Positions 30,487 to 42,400 of a stretch of DNA of 64,000 bases are shown here, in pieces. Below the pieces are notes generated by a model. The model was not told where the DNA came from and did no database searches. It worked only from the letters and a program-made list of their open reading frames with translations. The position numbers and the translations under genes were made by a program. Source of the DNA: Rebecca billardiae RCC1528 (taxonomy: Eukaryota; Haptophyta); the NCBI GenBank assembly GCA_965240325.2, contig OZ251230.1, forward strand, positions 1,798,001 through 1,862,000, given 5' to 3'. The number at the start of each line of letters is the position of its first letter. Within the stretch, counting starts at the first letter, position 1.

Positions 30487-30809
30487 CCTCCCATCATGTG
30501 TGCAGCAGCGTCGCCGTCAGCGGCGCCGCCGTCTTCAGGAGCGAGCGCCAGGCTGCGGGCACCGCCGTAGCTGGTAATAATTCTGGTACAGTCGTCGTAA
30601 TAACGCGCATCTGCTGCGTGCCGCTGGCGCATCTATGCAGCATGCACCGTCGTAGTCGTACTCAGTCAGCGTGCATTCAACTCAACCGTAGCAGCATACA
30701 AGTCTGGCACAGGCGCGCGCGCGGCCCGTCTCTCACTCTGAGTGCAGACCTGCGCCTCGGCCCCGTCACGCCGCCCGCGCCAGGCGCCGCGGCGAGAGCC
30801 TCATGGCAG

Positions 30810-32350
<1,541 letters not shown>

Positions 32351-32355
32351 CTACA

Positions 32356-34539
32356 ATGTTTACACGAAGGACGAAACTCCGGCGTCCGGCGCGTCCTCCT
32401 GACCCGGACAGTGCTGCAGCCGAATCAGTCCAGCAGCAGGCTACGCCGGCAGGCTGCCACCGCCCGTCCTCGGCTGGCGGCGCGACCTTGATCGGAGCGA
32501 TGCCGGCCGTCGAGCTGGTGCTCCTGGACATGGTCCTGCTCTTCGCGTCCTTCGTCGCCCTCGGCGAGGTGACGGAGCGCCATTTTGTGCCGGCGCTGAA
32601 TCTGCTGTGCGAGCGCTGGCGCGTGCCGGATGACGTGGCGGGGGCGACCATCATGGCCGCCGGTGCGAGCTCGCCCGAGCTGCTCGCAGCGCTGATCGGC
32701 CTCTTCATCACGCACACGGACGTTGGCGTAGGCACGATCGTCGGCTCCGAGCTCTTCAACATGCTCGCGATCTGCGGCGCGAGCGCACTCGCAGCGCCGC
32801 GGCCGCTCGCCATCGCCTGGCGCCCGCTGCTGCGCGAGTGCGGCTTCTACGCGCTCGCGCTCGCGCTCCTCGGCGCGACCCTCTCCGATGGCCGCATCAC
32901 GTGGTGGCAGAGCGTGCTTCTCCTCGCGAGCCACGGCCTGTACGTGGCCGTGTGCGCATACTACGACTCTCATCTCGTGCCTGTCCTGTGCCCAGTCCGC
33001 GCGCACGGCAGCGCGCTGCTCGGTGTGGCGGACCTTCACGAGGCGCTGCTGCTCGACGCGGAGAGGCTCCCGGGTGCGCTCGACGGCGGGAGTGCCGACG
33101 ACGGCCTGAGCGGCGGCGACGAGGCGGAGGCGCTCCCGCCGCCCGCACAGCACGATTGGCACAGCAGCGTCGAGCTCGCTCGCGCGCGGCTTGGAGGGTA
33201 CGGGGTTCGGCACGGCGGCGCGCACGGCCTCGCATACGGCGCGGTGCGCATGCACGGCTTCCTGCTGAAGAAGTCGCGCTTCTACTCCAAGGTGCGCCTC
33301 GCCTCGAGGCAGTGGCAGCGGCGCTGGTTCGTCATCACCGAGCAGGGCGCGGTGTTGTACGCGCGCGAACCGCTGACACCCCTTGAGCGCATGCGCGCGC
33401 TTGACCTGCGGCACGCGACGCGCGCGCGCCCAATCTCGGCGCGCGAGATCGAGGTGCACACCGAGGCGCGGCGGTACGTGCTGCGCTGCCCGCCGCAGCT
33501 CCTCGCGTGCTGGCTCGACCACCTGATCGTCGTCGTGGCAGACCACACGGCGGCGAGGCGGCAGCACGGCGTGCCCGAGGTGTGGAGCGCTCGCGCGGCC
33601 GGGCCGGCTGGGCCGGGGGCGGGCGCGGCAGTGCGCGGCCTCGGCGCGGGCTTCGCCGACGCGAGCGCGCGGCTGGACGCCGCGCGCGAGCTCGCGGACG
33701 ACGATGACGACGACGAGGCCGACGCGGACGCGGCGGCTGCCGCGGAGGCGGCCGCGGAGCTTGCCATCGCTCTCGAGGGCATGGCCGCGGCCGAGCGCGC
33801 GGGCGCCGAGCCCGTGCAGCTGCTACCAGACACGCCCGACGCGGCCGACCGCCTCGACGGTCGCGCCGCCGCCGCCGCCGTGGGCGCGGGCTCGGTGCCG
33901 CCGCTCCCGCCGCGAGGCGCCGTCGCGGCCGCTCGCGCGCGCTCGCGCGCGCGCGCCGCGCGCTGCGCGCGCCGCTCGCTCGGCGCGCTGCTCGCGCCGA
34001 TCCAGCTCGCGGTGCGCGTGAGCGTACCCAGCGTGCGGCGCGCGCCGCCCGACTCGTGGCGGGTCCTAGCCGCCGTCGGCGCGAGCGCGTGCTGGCTCGC
34101 GGTGAGCTCGCTGTGCATGGTGCGCGCGGCGGAGCGCATCGGCGCCGCCGCGGGGCTGAGGGACTCGGTGACGGGCCTCACCATCGGCGCCATCGGCACC
34201 TCGGTGCCCAACGCCATCTCGTCGATTGCGGTCGCGCGCGACGGGCTCGGCACGATGGCCGTGTGCAACGCGCTCGGCTCGAACGTCTTCAATATCTTCG
34301 TCGGCCTCGGCCTGCCCTGGTTCCTACAGACGGTGGTGGTCGCGCGCGGCGCGGCGCCCCTTGCTCTCGACGAGGAAGGGGCCACCATCCTGAGCGCGGT
34401 GCTCCTGCTCACTGGCTTCCTGGCGGGCTTTGTCGTGCTGCTCGCCGCGCTGCGCTTCCGCATCGGCCGCAGGGTGGGCTGCGCGCTGCTCGGCATCTAC
34501 GCCACCTTCCTCGTGCTCGCTCTGTGGCGGGGCCGCTGA
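32356..34539 (+). CDS. K+-dependent Na+/Ca2+ exchanger-like (NCKX/CaCA) with PH domain
   Basis: An intronless membrane protein of about 730 residues. The start is uncertain: ATG at 32356 avoids overlap with the opposed gene, 32500 would begin at the first helix, and 32272 is also in frame. Positions below count from 32356. The alpha-1 repeat is near 91-140 (DDVAGATIMAAGASSPELLA, then VGVGTIVGSELFNMLAICG). The alpha-2 repeat lies near the C-terminus (LTIGAIGTSVPNAISSIAVA, then NALGSNVFNIFVGLGLPWF). These are the paired ion-binding repeats of CaCA exchangers of the NCKX branch, which have DD near the first and SN in the second. The cytosolic loop holds a PH domain near 298-400 (MHGFLLKKSRFYSK, QWQRRWFVITEQGAVLYARE, final Trp in LLACWLDHLI), then a long acidic and Ala-rich linker. 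A PH domain in this loop is unusual and suggests control by phosphoinositides. Confidence 0.8.
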   Translation: MFTRRTKLRRPARPPDPDSAAAESVQQQATPAGCHRPSSAGGATLIGAMPAVELVLLDMVLLFASFVALGEVTERHFVPALNLLCERWRVPDDVAGATIMAAGASSPELLAALIGLFITHTDVGVGTIVGSELFNMLAICGASALAAPRPLAIAWRPLLRECGFYALALALLGATLSDGRITWWQSVLLLASHGLYVAVCAYYDSHLVPVLCPVRAHGSALLGVADLHEALLLDAERLPGALDGGSADDGLSGGDEAEALPPPAQHDWHSSVELARARLGGYGVRHGGAHGLAYGAVRMHGFLLKKSRFYSKVRLASRQWQRRWFVITEQGAVLYAREPLTPLERMRALDLRHATRARPISAREIEVHTEARRYVLRCPPQLLACWLDHLIVVVADHTAARRQHGVPEVWSARAAGPAGPGAGAAVRGLGAGFADASARLDAARELADDDDDDEADADAAAAAEAAAELAIALEGMAAAERAGAEPVQLLPDTPDAADRLDGRAAAAAVGAGSVPPLPPRGAVAAARARSRARAARCARRSLGALLAPIQLAVRVSVPSVRRAPPDSWRVLAAVGASACWLAVSSLCMVRAAERIGAAAGLRDSVTGLTIGAIGTSVPNAISSIAVARDGLGTMAVCNALGSNVFNIFVGLGLPWFLQTVVVARGAAPLALDEEGATILSAVLLLTGFLAGFVVLLAALRFRIGRRVGCALLGIYATFLVLALWRGR

Positions 34540-34665
34540 TGCGTCGGTCCAGTCGTCGTTTGCTCATATGTGTAGAGAGAGAGAGCTAGAGAGCTAGAGA
34601 GATCGGTCTAGCCGTCTCGGCGCTCGTGAACGCGCCGATGCCAAATAATGCTGATATATAATAAT

Positions 34666-35842
34666 GACCGCGTTCCGCGGTCCTTTTCTGCATAGAATCA
34701 ACGCAGTTGGGGGCCCGCGGTGGCCGTGCAATCGCGGCTCTCCGCCGTAGTGGCAGTTCGCCAGTTGAAGTCGGTTCTGAGATGACTGAACTCTGAAGCT
34801 ATTAGTCCGACCGTCGCCCTGCCGGCTGCCTGCGCGACCGCGAGACTCATTGGCACACTAGTCACACAAGTTTCACAGCAGCGGACCTGAGACCGCACCC
34901 GGCACCGGTCGTCAAATCGGACGTCCGTCTGCCAACTAGCTGCCAAATGTCCAACTGGCTGATCAGCTCGGATCCGACCCGTCCGCGATCGTGCCATCGG
35001 CATCGGACGTCCGTCTGACAACTATTACTCACTAGTAGCTGCCAAACTGTCCAACTCTGGCTGATCAGCTCGGATCCGACCCGTCCGCGATCGTGCCGAG
35101 TGAGTCGTGCCGCGGAGCTCGGAGTACTGAAGGAGTCGGGTGTGACAGCAGGGTGCTTTAGCGCTGCGGCCCGTGCCAGCCAATGACCAGACGTACTCTG
35201 GCCACTTGACCCGTTGCACGGGTGAGTGACCGTACGGCGAAAGCGCGCCGACGAGACCGCATTTGACACACCCGAGCCGCACGCGCGTGCCGTCGCCGAG
35301 CGGCGAGCGCTGCAAACGCGCAACTACCGCGCGCGGCGGCCCCGGCGCGCGCGCCACGACGGCGCGGCACTAGCTGATGCAGGCCGTACTGCCGGCACTG
35401 CTTCTGCGATCATGCGCCACGGTCGCAGCTGACTGCGTGAGCAGCAAGCGGGAGGCGGGTCCGGAGGCACGTGCAGGCGCGCTCGCAGCATCCGCCATCG
35501 TCATCGTGCCGGGCCACGTCACCTCCGACGATCCGGATGTGGCCCAGTCCGGACGTCACGCGATCCGGGACGACGAATACGATTCGCTCGTAACGAACCG
35601 TTACGCTAAAGTCACGTCCGGCCCACGTCCTGCAGATCGCACTTTACTTAGGGAATATCGTGGGCGCGTCCATTTCTCGCTAATCGATGTCTCAGTTGCG
35701 GTCTCAAAATTCGAAACTCGGTCTCTTCCGGCCTTGAAAATCGTCCCCCGTCCCTTTTTTCTTGATCAAAGATCTTTTTGAAACGTGGTTAGGGCCCACG
35801 GAGCGGGCTCCACGCTGCGCGTTCCGCCCTGCACCGCGGGCC
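34666..35842 (-). mobile_element. HLE-1 copy 5 (subfamily B), reverse orientation
   Basis: AT at 34664-34665 and 35843-35844. The hairpin is at 34666-34682 and the 5' terminus at the right end. The interior is collinear with copies 3 and 6. The subterminal match reads GGCCCGCGGTG on the + strand near 34713. Its left end lies 125 bases after the exchanger stop codon. Confidence 0.87.
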
Positions 35843-35844
35843 AT

Positions 35845-36189
35845 AATGTCATTAATGAGTAATGGCCGAAGCTGAAGGTCGGGGCACGCCTAACATCGTC
35901 TGAATGAATATTCGATCGTCATCGATCATCTATCTAGCTATATGGCTATGCCGCTACCGAGGCGGCGCCGGCTGCCACGGGACCGCTGTCACCGCCGGCT
36001 GCGTCATTCAGCAGAATAGTGATTCACTCTAAAGTCATCATTGCGTGTCGGTTCCACTGCGGCTGCGCGCTGACATCCGAGTCGTCGTGTTTATTGATAC
36101 ATGATGAATATCCGCCTGCTAATCTTATACCGTACCGGTTCAACGGTAGCTAGCTACTAGCTAGTGGTTATAGTAGTGGCGGACTAATA
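35845..36189. other. Spacer between two HLE-1 copies
   Basis: 345 bases of AT-richer sequence without a gene. It is bounded by the 5' termini of copies 5 and 6, which therefore lie head to head. Confidence 0.6.
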
Positions 36190-36191
36190 AT

Positions 36192-37489
36192 GGCCCGCGG
36201 TGCAGGGCGGAGCGCGCAGCGTGGAGCCCGCACCAGCAGGCCCGAACCACGTTTCAAAAAGATCTTTGATCAAGAAAAAAGGGACGGGGGGCGGATTTTT
36301 AGGGCTGGCGGAGACCGAGTTTCGAGTTTTTGAGATCGCATAGCAGAGAGGTCTATTAGGCCGAAAAACACCGCGTCCACGATATTCCCTAAGTAAAGTG
36401 CGATCTGGACGTCAGCCGGACGTGACTTTAACGTAACGGTTCGTTACGAGCGAATCGTATTCGTCGTCCCGGATCCGGCGTGACGTCCGGACTGGGCCAC
36501 ATCCGGATCGTCGGAGGTGACGTGCCCCGGCACGATGGCGGATGCGGGACGGCGCCTGCACGTGCCTCCGGACCCGCCTCCCGCTTGCTGCTCACGCAGT
36601 CAGCTGCGACCGTGGCGCATGATCGCAGAAGCAGTGCCGGCAGTACGGCCTGCATCAGCTAGTGCCGCGCCGTCGTGGTCGCGCGCGCGGTAGTTGCGCG
36701 TTTGCAGCGCTCGCCGCTCGGCGACGGCACGCGCGTGCGGCTCAGGTGTGTCAAATGCGGTCTCGTCGGCGCGCTTTCGCCTGCCACCTCGTGCACCCGT
36801 GCCGCCAGTTTCATCGTCGGCGCGCTTTCGCCTGCCACCTCGTGCACCCGTGCCGCCAGTTTCATCGTCTTCATGAGGACTGCTGCTGCTGTCGCCATCC
36901 CGGCTCTCCATCATCCCGAGTCGCGCGGCGCGCGCGGTAGGCAGGGCGTACGGTCACTCACCCGTGCAACGGGTCAAGTGGCCAGAGTACGTCTGGTCGT
37001 TGGCTGGCACGGGCCGCAGCGCTAAAGCACCCTGCTGTCACACCCGACTCCTTCAGTACTGGCCGAGCTCCGCGGCACGACTCACTCGGCACGATCGCGG
37101 ACGGGTCGGATCCGAGCTGATCAGCCAGAGTTGGACAGTTTGGCAGCTCCTAGTAGTAATTCCGATGCCGATGGCACGATCGCGGACGGGTCGGATCCGA
37201 GCTGATCAGCCAGTTGGACATTTGGCAGCTAGTTGTCAGACGGACGTCCGATTTGACGACCGGTGCCGGGTGCGGTCTCTGAGGTCCGCTGCTGTGATTG
37301 TGTGAAGTGTGCCAATGAGTCTCGCGGTCGCGCAGGCAGGGCGACGGTCGGACTAATAGCTTCAGTCATCTCAGAACCGACTTCAACTGGCGAACTGCCA
37401 CTACTGTACGGCGGAGAGCCGCGATTGCACGGCCACCGCGGGCCCCAACTGCGTAGATTCTATGCAGAAAAGGACCGCGGAACGCGGTC
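36192..37489 (+). mobile_element. HLE-1 copy 6 (subfamily B)
   Basis: AT at 36190-36191 and 37490-37491, with the hairpin at 37473-37489. It is nearly identical in order to copies 3 and 5, but has a 51-base tandem duplication (36765-36815 and 36816-36866) where copies 3 and 5 have one unit or none. The 3' end faces the stop codon of the fucosyltransferase-like gene 140 bases away. Confidence 0.88.
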
Positions 37490-37628
37490 ATAAATTTACT
37501 ACCGTCGTATATATACCATCATCACGTCCTCATAATAATGCCGAATGCCCGGCGAATGCGGCGAGGCGGCAGCAGATGCGTCGGGCATGCCGCTCGCCGT
37601 CGACGAGACGTAGTCATCATGACAGTCA

Positions 37629-39083
37629 TCAAAGTCCCATTCGCAGGCGCGACACATCCACCCACGCGCTCGATGCCAGCGTGACGACAGCTGGCAGCTT
37701 CGTCCCTGCTACAGCAGGCGTCGAGCGCAAGATTGCGCTCGCGTTGCGACCCTCCTCCATGTAGAATCGACCTCGGGCCTTATGAGCGTTCCGGTCGCCG
37801 ACGGCAGTGCAGGCCGTGTAGTCGTCCGCGCGGGTGAACACGCGAATGGTCGATCCGTACGCCGCCTGGGCCACAGCAGCAGCAGTGAGCCCAAAGCTCG
37901 AGAAGGACACGATGAGCACGGCGCAGCGCTCAGCGAGCAGTCGCCACATGCTCAGTGTTGAGCTGAGGGGTGGAAGCGCGTCGTCTAGGGGTTTGCGAGG
38001 CTGCAACCGGCCCAAGCGTCTGCCGCGCCGCTTGCGGCCCTGTCCCTCGCGGCCCAGCAACCCGTGGAGCTCGCCGAGCAGGCCGTCGACCGGTCTTGAG
38101 TGCTTGGGCTGATCTGGCTCGACATGGAGAAGCGAGCCAAGCTCGGCCTGCGCGTTGGCGCGGAGCGCGCTCGAGTCGGTGGAGAGGTGCCACCACGGCG
38201 CGCGGCCGCCCCACTGGGGTTGTCGCGCCTCGAGCTGACGCGCGCAGTCGAAGAGCGCGGACAGGTGCCGCGTTGAGATGTTCCGCGCCTGGCCGTACTG
38301 CTCTCCTGCTATTCTTGCGCCGGCAAACAGGTCAGAGTCGACGTCGACGTCGTCGTGGCGCGGGAGGACGGTGCCGGTGCGCACTTGGAGGCAGACGCCA
38401 CGCGGCTTGTGCGCGCCACCGACGAGATGTCGGAGGTCAGGATCGTGCTGCTCTCTCGCGCGCAGCTTGGCGCTCGGCTGCAGCAGCGCATGCAGCACGC
38501 ACGAATCCCACGCGCCCATCTGGGCTGCAGTGGGCGGCTTCGGCCCGAGCTTGAGGGTGTCCATCAGCTTTTGGCGGAGGCGGCGCGAGGAGAGGAGCGC
38601 CCTCGTTGGGCCGCGGTTGCCCGTCATGACCACCCATCGCATGTGCGCCTGGTCAAGCGCGACCAGCCGCTGGAGGCCCTCCTGGAACTTGTCAAACGGC
38701 GAGTTGCGGAATCGAAACAGCGTCACGTTCGGCGTGAGCGCGCAAGGCACGGGATGGTCGACGTGCTCGCACTGCTTGAGCGCAGTCGGCGCGAGGGCAC
38801 TGTGGAGAAGGCTCTGCTCGCTCGCCCCCAGCGGCGAGACGCCGAGCCTGCCCCAGCTCACGAGGCTTTCCATGTGTGGCCAGAAGATCCGCAGCGCGCT
38901 CCTGCGCAAGATCGCGACCCACACTGCGCACATGAGGCCGGTGAAGATGTCGCCAATGCCTTGCCTGGGAGGGACGAAGAGCACCTGCCCATGTGCCTGC
39001 CTCTGCGCGTGCATCAACGCGTTCAGAGGCAGCACGAAGCGGCCGCACTCGGGCCCACCCGTCGTGGCATTCTTCGGTGCCAT
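37629..39083 (-). CDS. Fucosyltransferase-like protein (GT23/GT37-type), copy A
   Basis: A 484-residue protein in one exon. The motif order recalls the GDP-fucose-dependent GT-B enzymes (xyloglucan and alpha-1,6 fucosyltransferases). An N-terminal VPPRQGIGDIFTGLMCAVWV (38-57) corresponds to the G-x-G-N/D-R helix start. CLQVRTGT (231-238) sits where those families have H-x-R-x-G-D. WWHLSTDSSALRANA (298-312) matches the S-x-D element. IVSFSSFGLTAAAVAQAAYG (391-410) matches the S-x-W-S-T-F-G element that binds the donor. The family call is inference from this order. The model shows no signal peptide, so an upstream exon with a membrane anchor may be missing. The gene is an inverted near-duplicate of 42401-43858; differences include Arg-Ile-Ala-Gly versus Lys-Ala-Gly near 257 and scattered substitutions. 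Confidence 0.6.
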   Translation of the reverse strand: MAPKNATTGGPECGRFVLPLNALMHAQRQAHGQVLFVPPRQGIGDIFTGLMCAVWVAILRRSALRIFWPHMESLVSWGRLGVSPLGASEQSLLHSALAPTALKQCEHVDHPVPCALTPNVTLFRFRNSPFDKFQEGLQRLVALDQAHMRWVVMTGNRGPTRALLSSRRLRQKLMDTLKLGPKPPTAAQMGAWDSCVLHALLQPSAKLRAREQHDPDLRHLVGGAHKPRGVCLQVRTGTVLPRHDDVDVDSDLFAGARIAGEQYGQARNISTRHLSALFDCARQLEARQPQWGGRAPWWHLSTDSSALRANAQAELGSLLHVEPDQPKHSRPVDGLLGELHGLLGREGQGRKRRGRRLGRLQPRKPLDDALPPLSSTLSMWRLLAERCAVLIVSFSSFGLTAAAVAQAAYGSTIRVFTRADDYTACTAVGDRNAHKARGRFYMEEGRNASAILRSTPAVAGTKLPAVVTLASSAWVDVSRLRMGL

Positions 39084-40245
39084 CGTCGATCAAGCAGCAA
39101 GGTACCAGCATTCATTCCTTTGGTACCAGTACCAAGTTCAAAGTCTGCGACGACCACCCGCTGCTCACCAGTGACCAGGCACGCCTTTTGATTCTCCGTC
39201 CACCAACTGGGCGGGCCGTCCGCGTCCGGGGCGACGGGCCGTCAGCTTGCCGGCCAGGCGGTGGCGTTGCCCTCGGCCCGCTTGCCTACTGACTGCTCCA
39301 CTCTCCGCAAGCGCGCCTGCACGTGCCTCCTGACGCGTCTCTCGCTTGCTCACTCAGTCAGCTGCGGTCACGCGGCCGCCGGCCCGACAGCCAGCCGACG
39401 GAGGGAAGATTTGAGCCGCGGCCGCGGCTCGGCGCCGCCGTGCGCGGGCGGGCGTCCGCGTGCCTTACCGTGAGCAGTGGCGCACTCTCGCAGGCGGTCT
39501 CAAGGAGAGCTGCGCGTGATCCGCATTTCTCGCCCGCGCTGCCCGCTTGCTCACGCAGCCAGCTGCGCCTGCGGTGTCAGGCTCTGTGTCGCGCCCTGGG
39601 CCGCTGCCACGGCCACTGCTTGCAACACACCGCCACACCTTCATTCACAGCAGCAGCCGAGACGAGCAGGCACTTGACGTGCGGGAGCACTGCATGTGTC
39701 GCGACGCGCCGAAGAAGTGACTCTGGTGACTCACTGGCTGCCAGCGCTATTAATACTGCTGCTAGCGACTCTAGCCGACAGCTCGGGGCTGCGTCAGGGG
39801 CGTTCCCCGAGTTCCCCACTCTGGTCATACAGTACGGTGACATACAGTACGCTGCAAATTGAACCGTCTTCCTATTGAAACAGGCTTCCTCCATTTGAAG
39901 CGGGTACATTTGAATACGGAAAATGGCAAAGACCCCCCAGGGGGTCTTTGCTTTTCAGGAGCGTGTGGCAGGAACCCGGGAACGCCCTTGACCGGATCGT
40001 ACGCGGATGCCGATTCATTACAGTCACCGGCTCAGGCTGCAGCCGCTGCCCGCTGCAGGAGCTGTCAAAGTGCAGGCAGCACTCTGCACTGTCAGCTGTC
40101 CCGAAGCACGCGTCGCATGGTAAGCCTACTGCGACGCCGCCGTGATCCAGACCGGGGCGAAATACTAGCGAGTGCGGTCGACAGCGGATATACTTGAGGA
40201 CCGTGTAAGCTACCGCGTCCGACGCGGGCCCCCAACTACTGTAGC
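39084..40245. other. Intergenic; possible decayed HLE-1 remnant
   Basis: No gene is supported. Bases around 39310-39365 resemble the subfamily B interior (10315-10375, shared TCAGCTGCG and CTTGCTCAC blocks). 40214-40245 contains ACGCGGGCCCCCAACTACTG, like the subterminal part of HLE-1, without an intact hairpin after it. An old, degraded copy is likely but not proven. Confidence 0.4.
39926..39951. repeat. Perfect 12-bp hairpin followed by T-run
   Basis: The arms 39926-39937 and 39940-39951 (GCAAAGACCCCC and its complement) enclose a 2-base loop. TTTT begins at 39952. The shape is that of an intrinsic terminator, odd in a nuclear genome. Confidence 0.75.
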
Positions 40246-40327
40246 TGTGTTGGCAATGATCGATACAGTATACGATTATCCGGAACGCATTGGGACGACG
40301 ACCAGTGTAGTCTTAAGTTTGAGCATG

Positions 40328-40328
<1 letters not shown>

Positions 40329-40379
<51 letters not shown>
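40329..40379. repeat. TA microsatellite
   Basis: About 25 TA units. Nothing else is seen around it. Confidence 0.97.
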
Positions 40380-40380
<1 letters not shown>

Positions 40381-40382
<2 letters not shown>

Positions 40383-41195
40383 GCGTTATTGGCACAATAA
40401 CTGAGTGTCTGAGAGCGACACCAAGATCCGGCTCGCTTGGCATCAGCAACCAGCCGTCCGGCCGGCCGCCGGGGCGCCCGCCGCCCAGCGCGCGCAGTCC
40501 TGGTCGGACCCCTTTTCGGCAGCCAATTCGGTCGGCACCGGGCACCGCCTGCAGGACTTGCTCGGCGATTCTTGTTTCGATCATTGCGGCTCGGCCCAAG
40601 GTACGGGGGCGTCCCGACACAAGGCGCCGAGCTCGGGCAGGGGGCCCACGACACCGCACGCTACACTCTCCTCCGACCACTCTTGTGAGCTCGGCACACA
40701 GGAGGTGTACGCCTTTGGTAGTCCCCTCTGCTCGGTGAGGTTGCTGCTGTCAGCGCCTCCGCCCTGCAGCGCCACACCGCAGCCGCGTCGTCGCTCGTCC
40801 GGCATCACATTCTCGTCCAGCAGCTCACGTGCTGCCGCGTCAGCTCCGCGGCGGTTCACTGTTTGCCCACCCTCCCACCCTCTGTCTGGGATAACGGTGC
40901 TGCCACCCGTGCTGTCTGGTCAGCCAGATCGGCCGTCGACCTCCGTGACTGACGGACCTCACGGGCGCCCTCTCGACCACGGGCAGCTGCGCCTCCGCAC
41001 TGCCCGCGCCCGTCGTTCGTTGGTAAAATCCCGACCTATATGTAACATGATCGTGTCTCGCAATCATGATCATAGTGGACTGTCCCAAGACGCAGTTCAC
41101 GCCACGACCATCCAGCTCTCGGTCGTGCTCGACTCCGCTTCGAGCGAGCAGGGCATGGCGGAGCGGTTAGACATATGTATATATGTATAGTCGTT
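40381..41195. other. Intergenic, no gene seen
   Basis: A long open frame on + (40405-41190) has no domain-like content and is probably chance in GC-rich DNA. Confidence 0.45.
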
Positions 41196-41196
41196 A

Positions 41197-41288
<92 letters not shown>

Positions 41289-41350
41289 GAATGTGTGTGT
41301 GCGTGTGTGTGTGTGTGTGTGTGCCGTGTGTGTGCGTAGTATATATATAC
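41196..41350. repeat. Compound TA / TG microsatellite
   Basis: A short TA tract, a long TG tract with a CGCG interruption, and TATATA at the end. Confidence 0.95.
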
Positions 41351-41984
41351 GACGGACAGCGGTAATAATCTTATGACCGATGACGGCGAGGTGAACCAGC
41401 TTCAATAATTATTCGTCGTCAATAATAATCGACAATGTGATCAGTAGTGAATCATTGACGCGTGATACTAGCCGCAACTCTTTCACGGTCACGCCCACGG
41501 TGACGAGTTCGTCCGAAGAGTCTGATGCAGCAGCATATCAGGCCGCCGCAGGATCGCCGGGCGCTAACCCGCGCCGCTAGAATTAACTGAATGCGTGCCG
41601 CCCATCGGCTGCGCAAACTGTCACTGTAGTCTATACAGCACTGACGCGTTGCTGATCAGCAGCCCTTCCCTGGCCAGCCCCCACAGTGCCACGCGCGATT
41701 CGTTTCGTTCTCGTTCTCAGACACGTCAGTCATATGAGCGGAAAACGACGATTGTGAAACGGTCGGCACGCGCCGCCCCGTTGTCGGCCCAACGTCATCC
41801 ATTACGCCCACGGTCCTGGAACGTCGGAGCAGCCTCAGCTGCTGCATGTTGAGTCCGCGCCTGATTGACGACGCGCGATTCGAGCGTGAGCCGTCACTCG
41901 GAGAACCTGAAGCACCAACACCCTGCCCTGCGACCCATGGTTACGAAGCAAGTGCGCTATGATTCCCTGGGGTTTGCAGCGCGG
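41351..41984. other. Intergenic, no gene seen
   Basis: I see no gene, RNA or repeat that I can support. Confidence 0.5.
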
Positions 41985-42299
41985 TTAGAGGACTCGATCG
42001 CTTCCTGCCACGCGCGGACACCGTGGCACGTGTGAGCATCGCCGCAGCAGCGCAGCAGGCATCGGCGTTCGCGCATTGCACACCTGTTGGAAGTGCAGGG
42101 CGATGCAGTCTCTCAACCGCTCAAAATCGCCAAGACACTCCTCGTTTGCCACCCACTGCCCGGCCAGCAGCTTGTCGAAAAACCACCTCTTTGTGCACTG
42201 CGCGTACGCCTCCTGTGCCTCCGCGCACCTCTCGCGAGCGCGCTCCATGCTTTCGACCACCCTTGCAGCTGTGCCTTTCGAGGAGTCGAGGATGCACAC
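41985..42299 (-). CDS. Twin CX9C protein, TRIAP1/Mdm35-like
   Basis: A small protein (up to 104 residues). It contains RCAEAQEAYAQCTKRWF followed by FDKLLAGQWVANEECLGDF and ERLRDCI: two helices each with Cys spaced by nine residues (CX9C), linked by the W-F-x-x-K-x-L-x-G pattern of TRIAP1/Mdm35. In yeast and animals that protein binds PRELI/Ups proteins in the mitochondrial intermembrane space and helps move phosphatidic acid between membranes; the two Cys pairs form disulfides through Mia40. The start could be 42299 or the Met at 42248. The C-terminus after HFQQ may be wrong, because a donor-like CAG/GTGTGC lies there (about 42083). The gene diverges from the fucosyltransferase-like copy B about 100 bases away. 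Confidence 0.68.
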   Translation of the reverse strand: MCILDSSKGTAARVVESMERARERCAEAQEAYAQCTKRWFFDKLLAGQWVANEECLGDFERLRDCIALHFQQVCNARTPMPAALLRRCSHVPRCPRVAGSDRVL

Positions 42300-42400
42300 G
42301 CGCCACTGAACAACTGAAGAACTGAGTCTGAGGAGTCTGAAGAATCAAGACCCCAGTCACCCCACAGACCACGGCGATGGCGCCCATGCAGTAGTTCGCG

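Noticed and set aside
39323-39862. 179-codon + frame as a secreted protein
   Set aside because: It overlaps a stretch resembling the interior of HLE-1 subfamily B and shows no domain; more likely decayed repeat.
41985-42299. Hydrophobic minus-strand stretch near 42340-42395 (MGAIAVVCGVTGVLILQ) as a first exon of the CX9C gene
   Set aside because: Mdm35-type proteins have no membrane anchor and no donor-acceptor pair joins it in frame.
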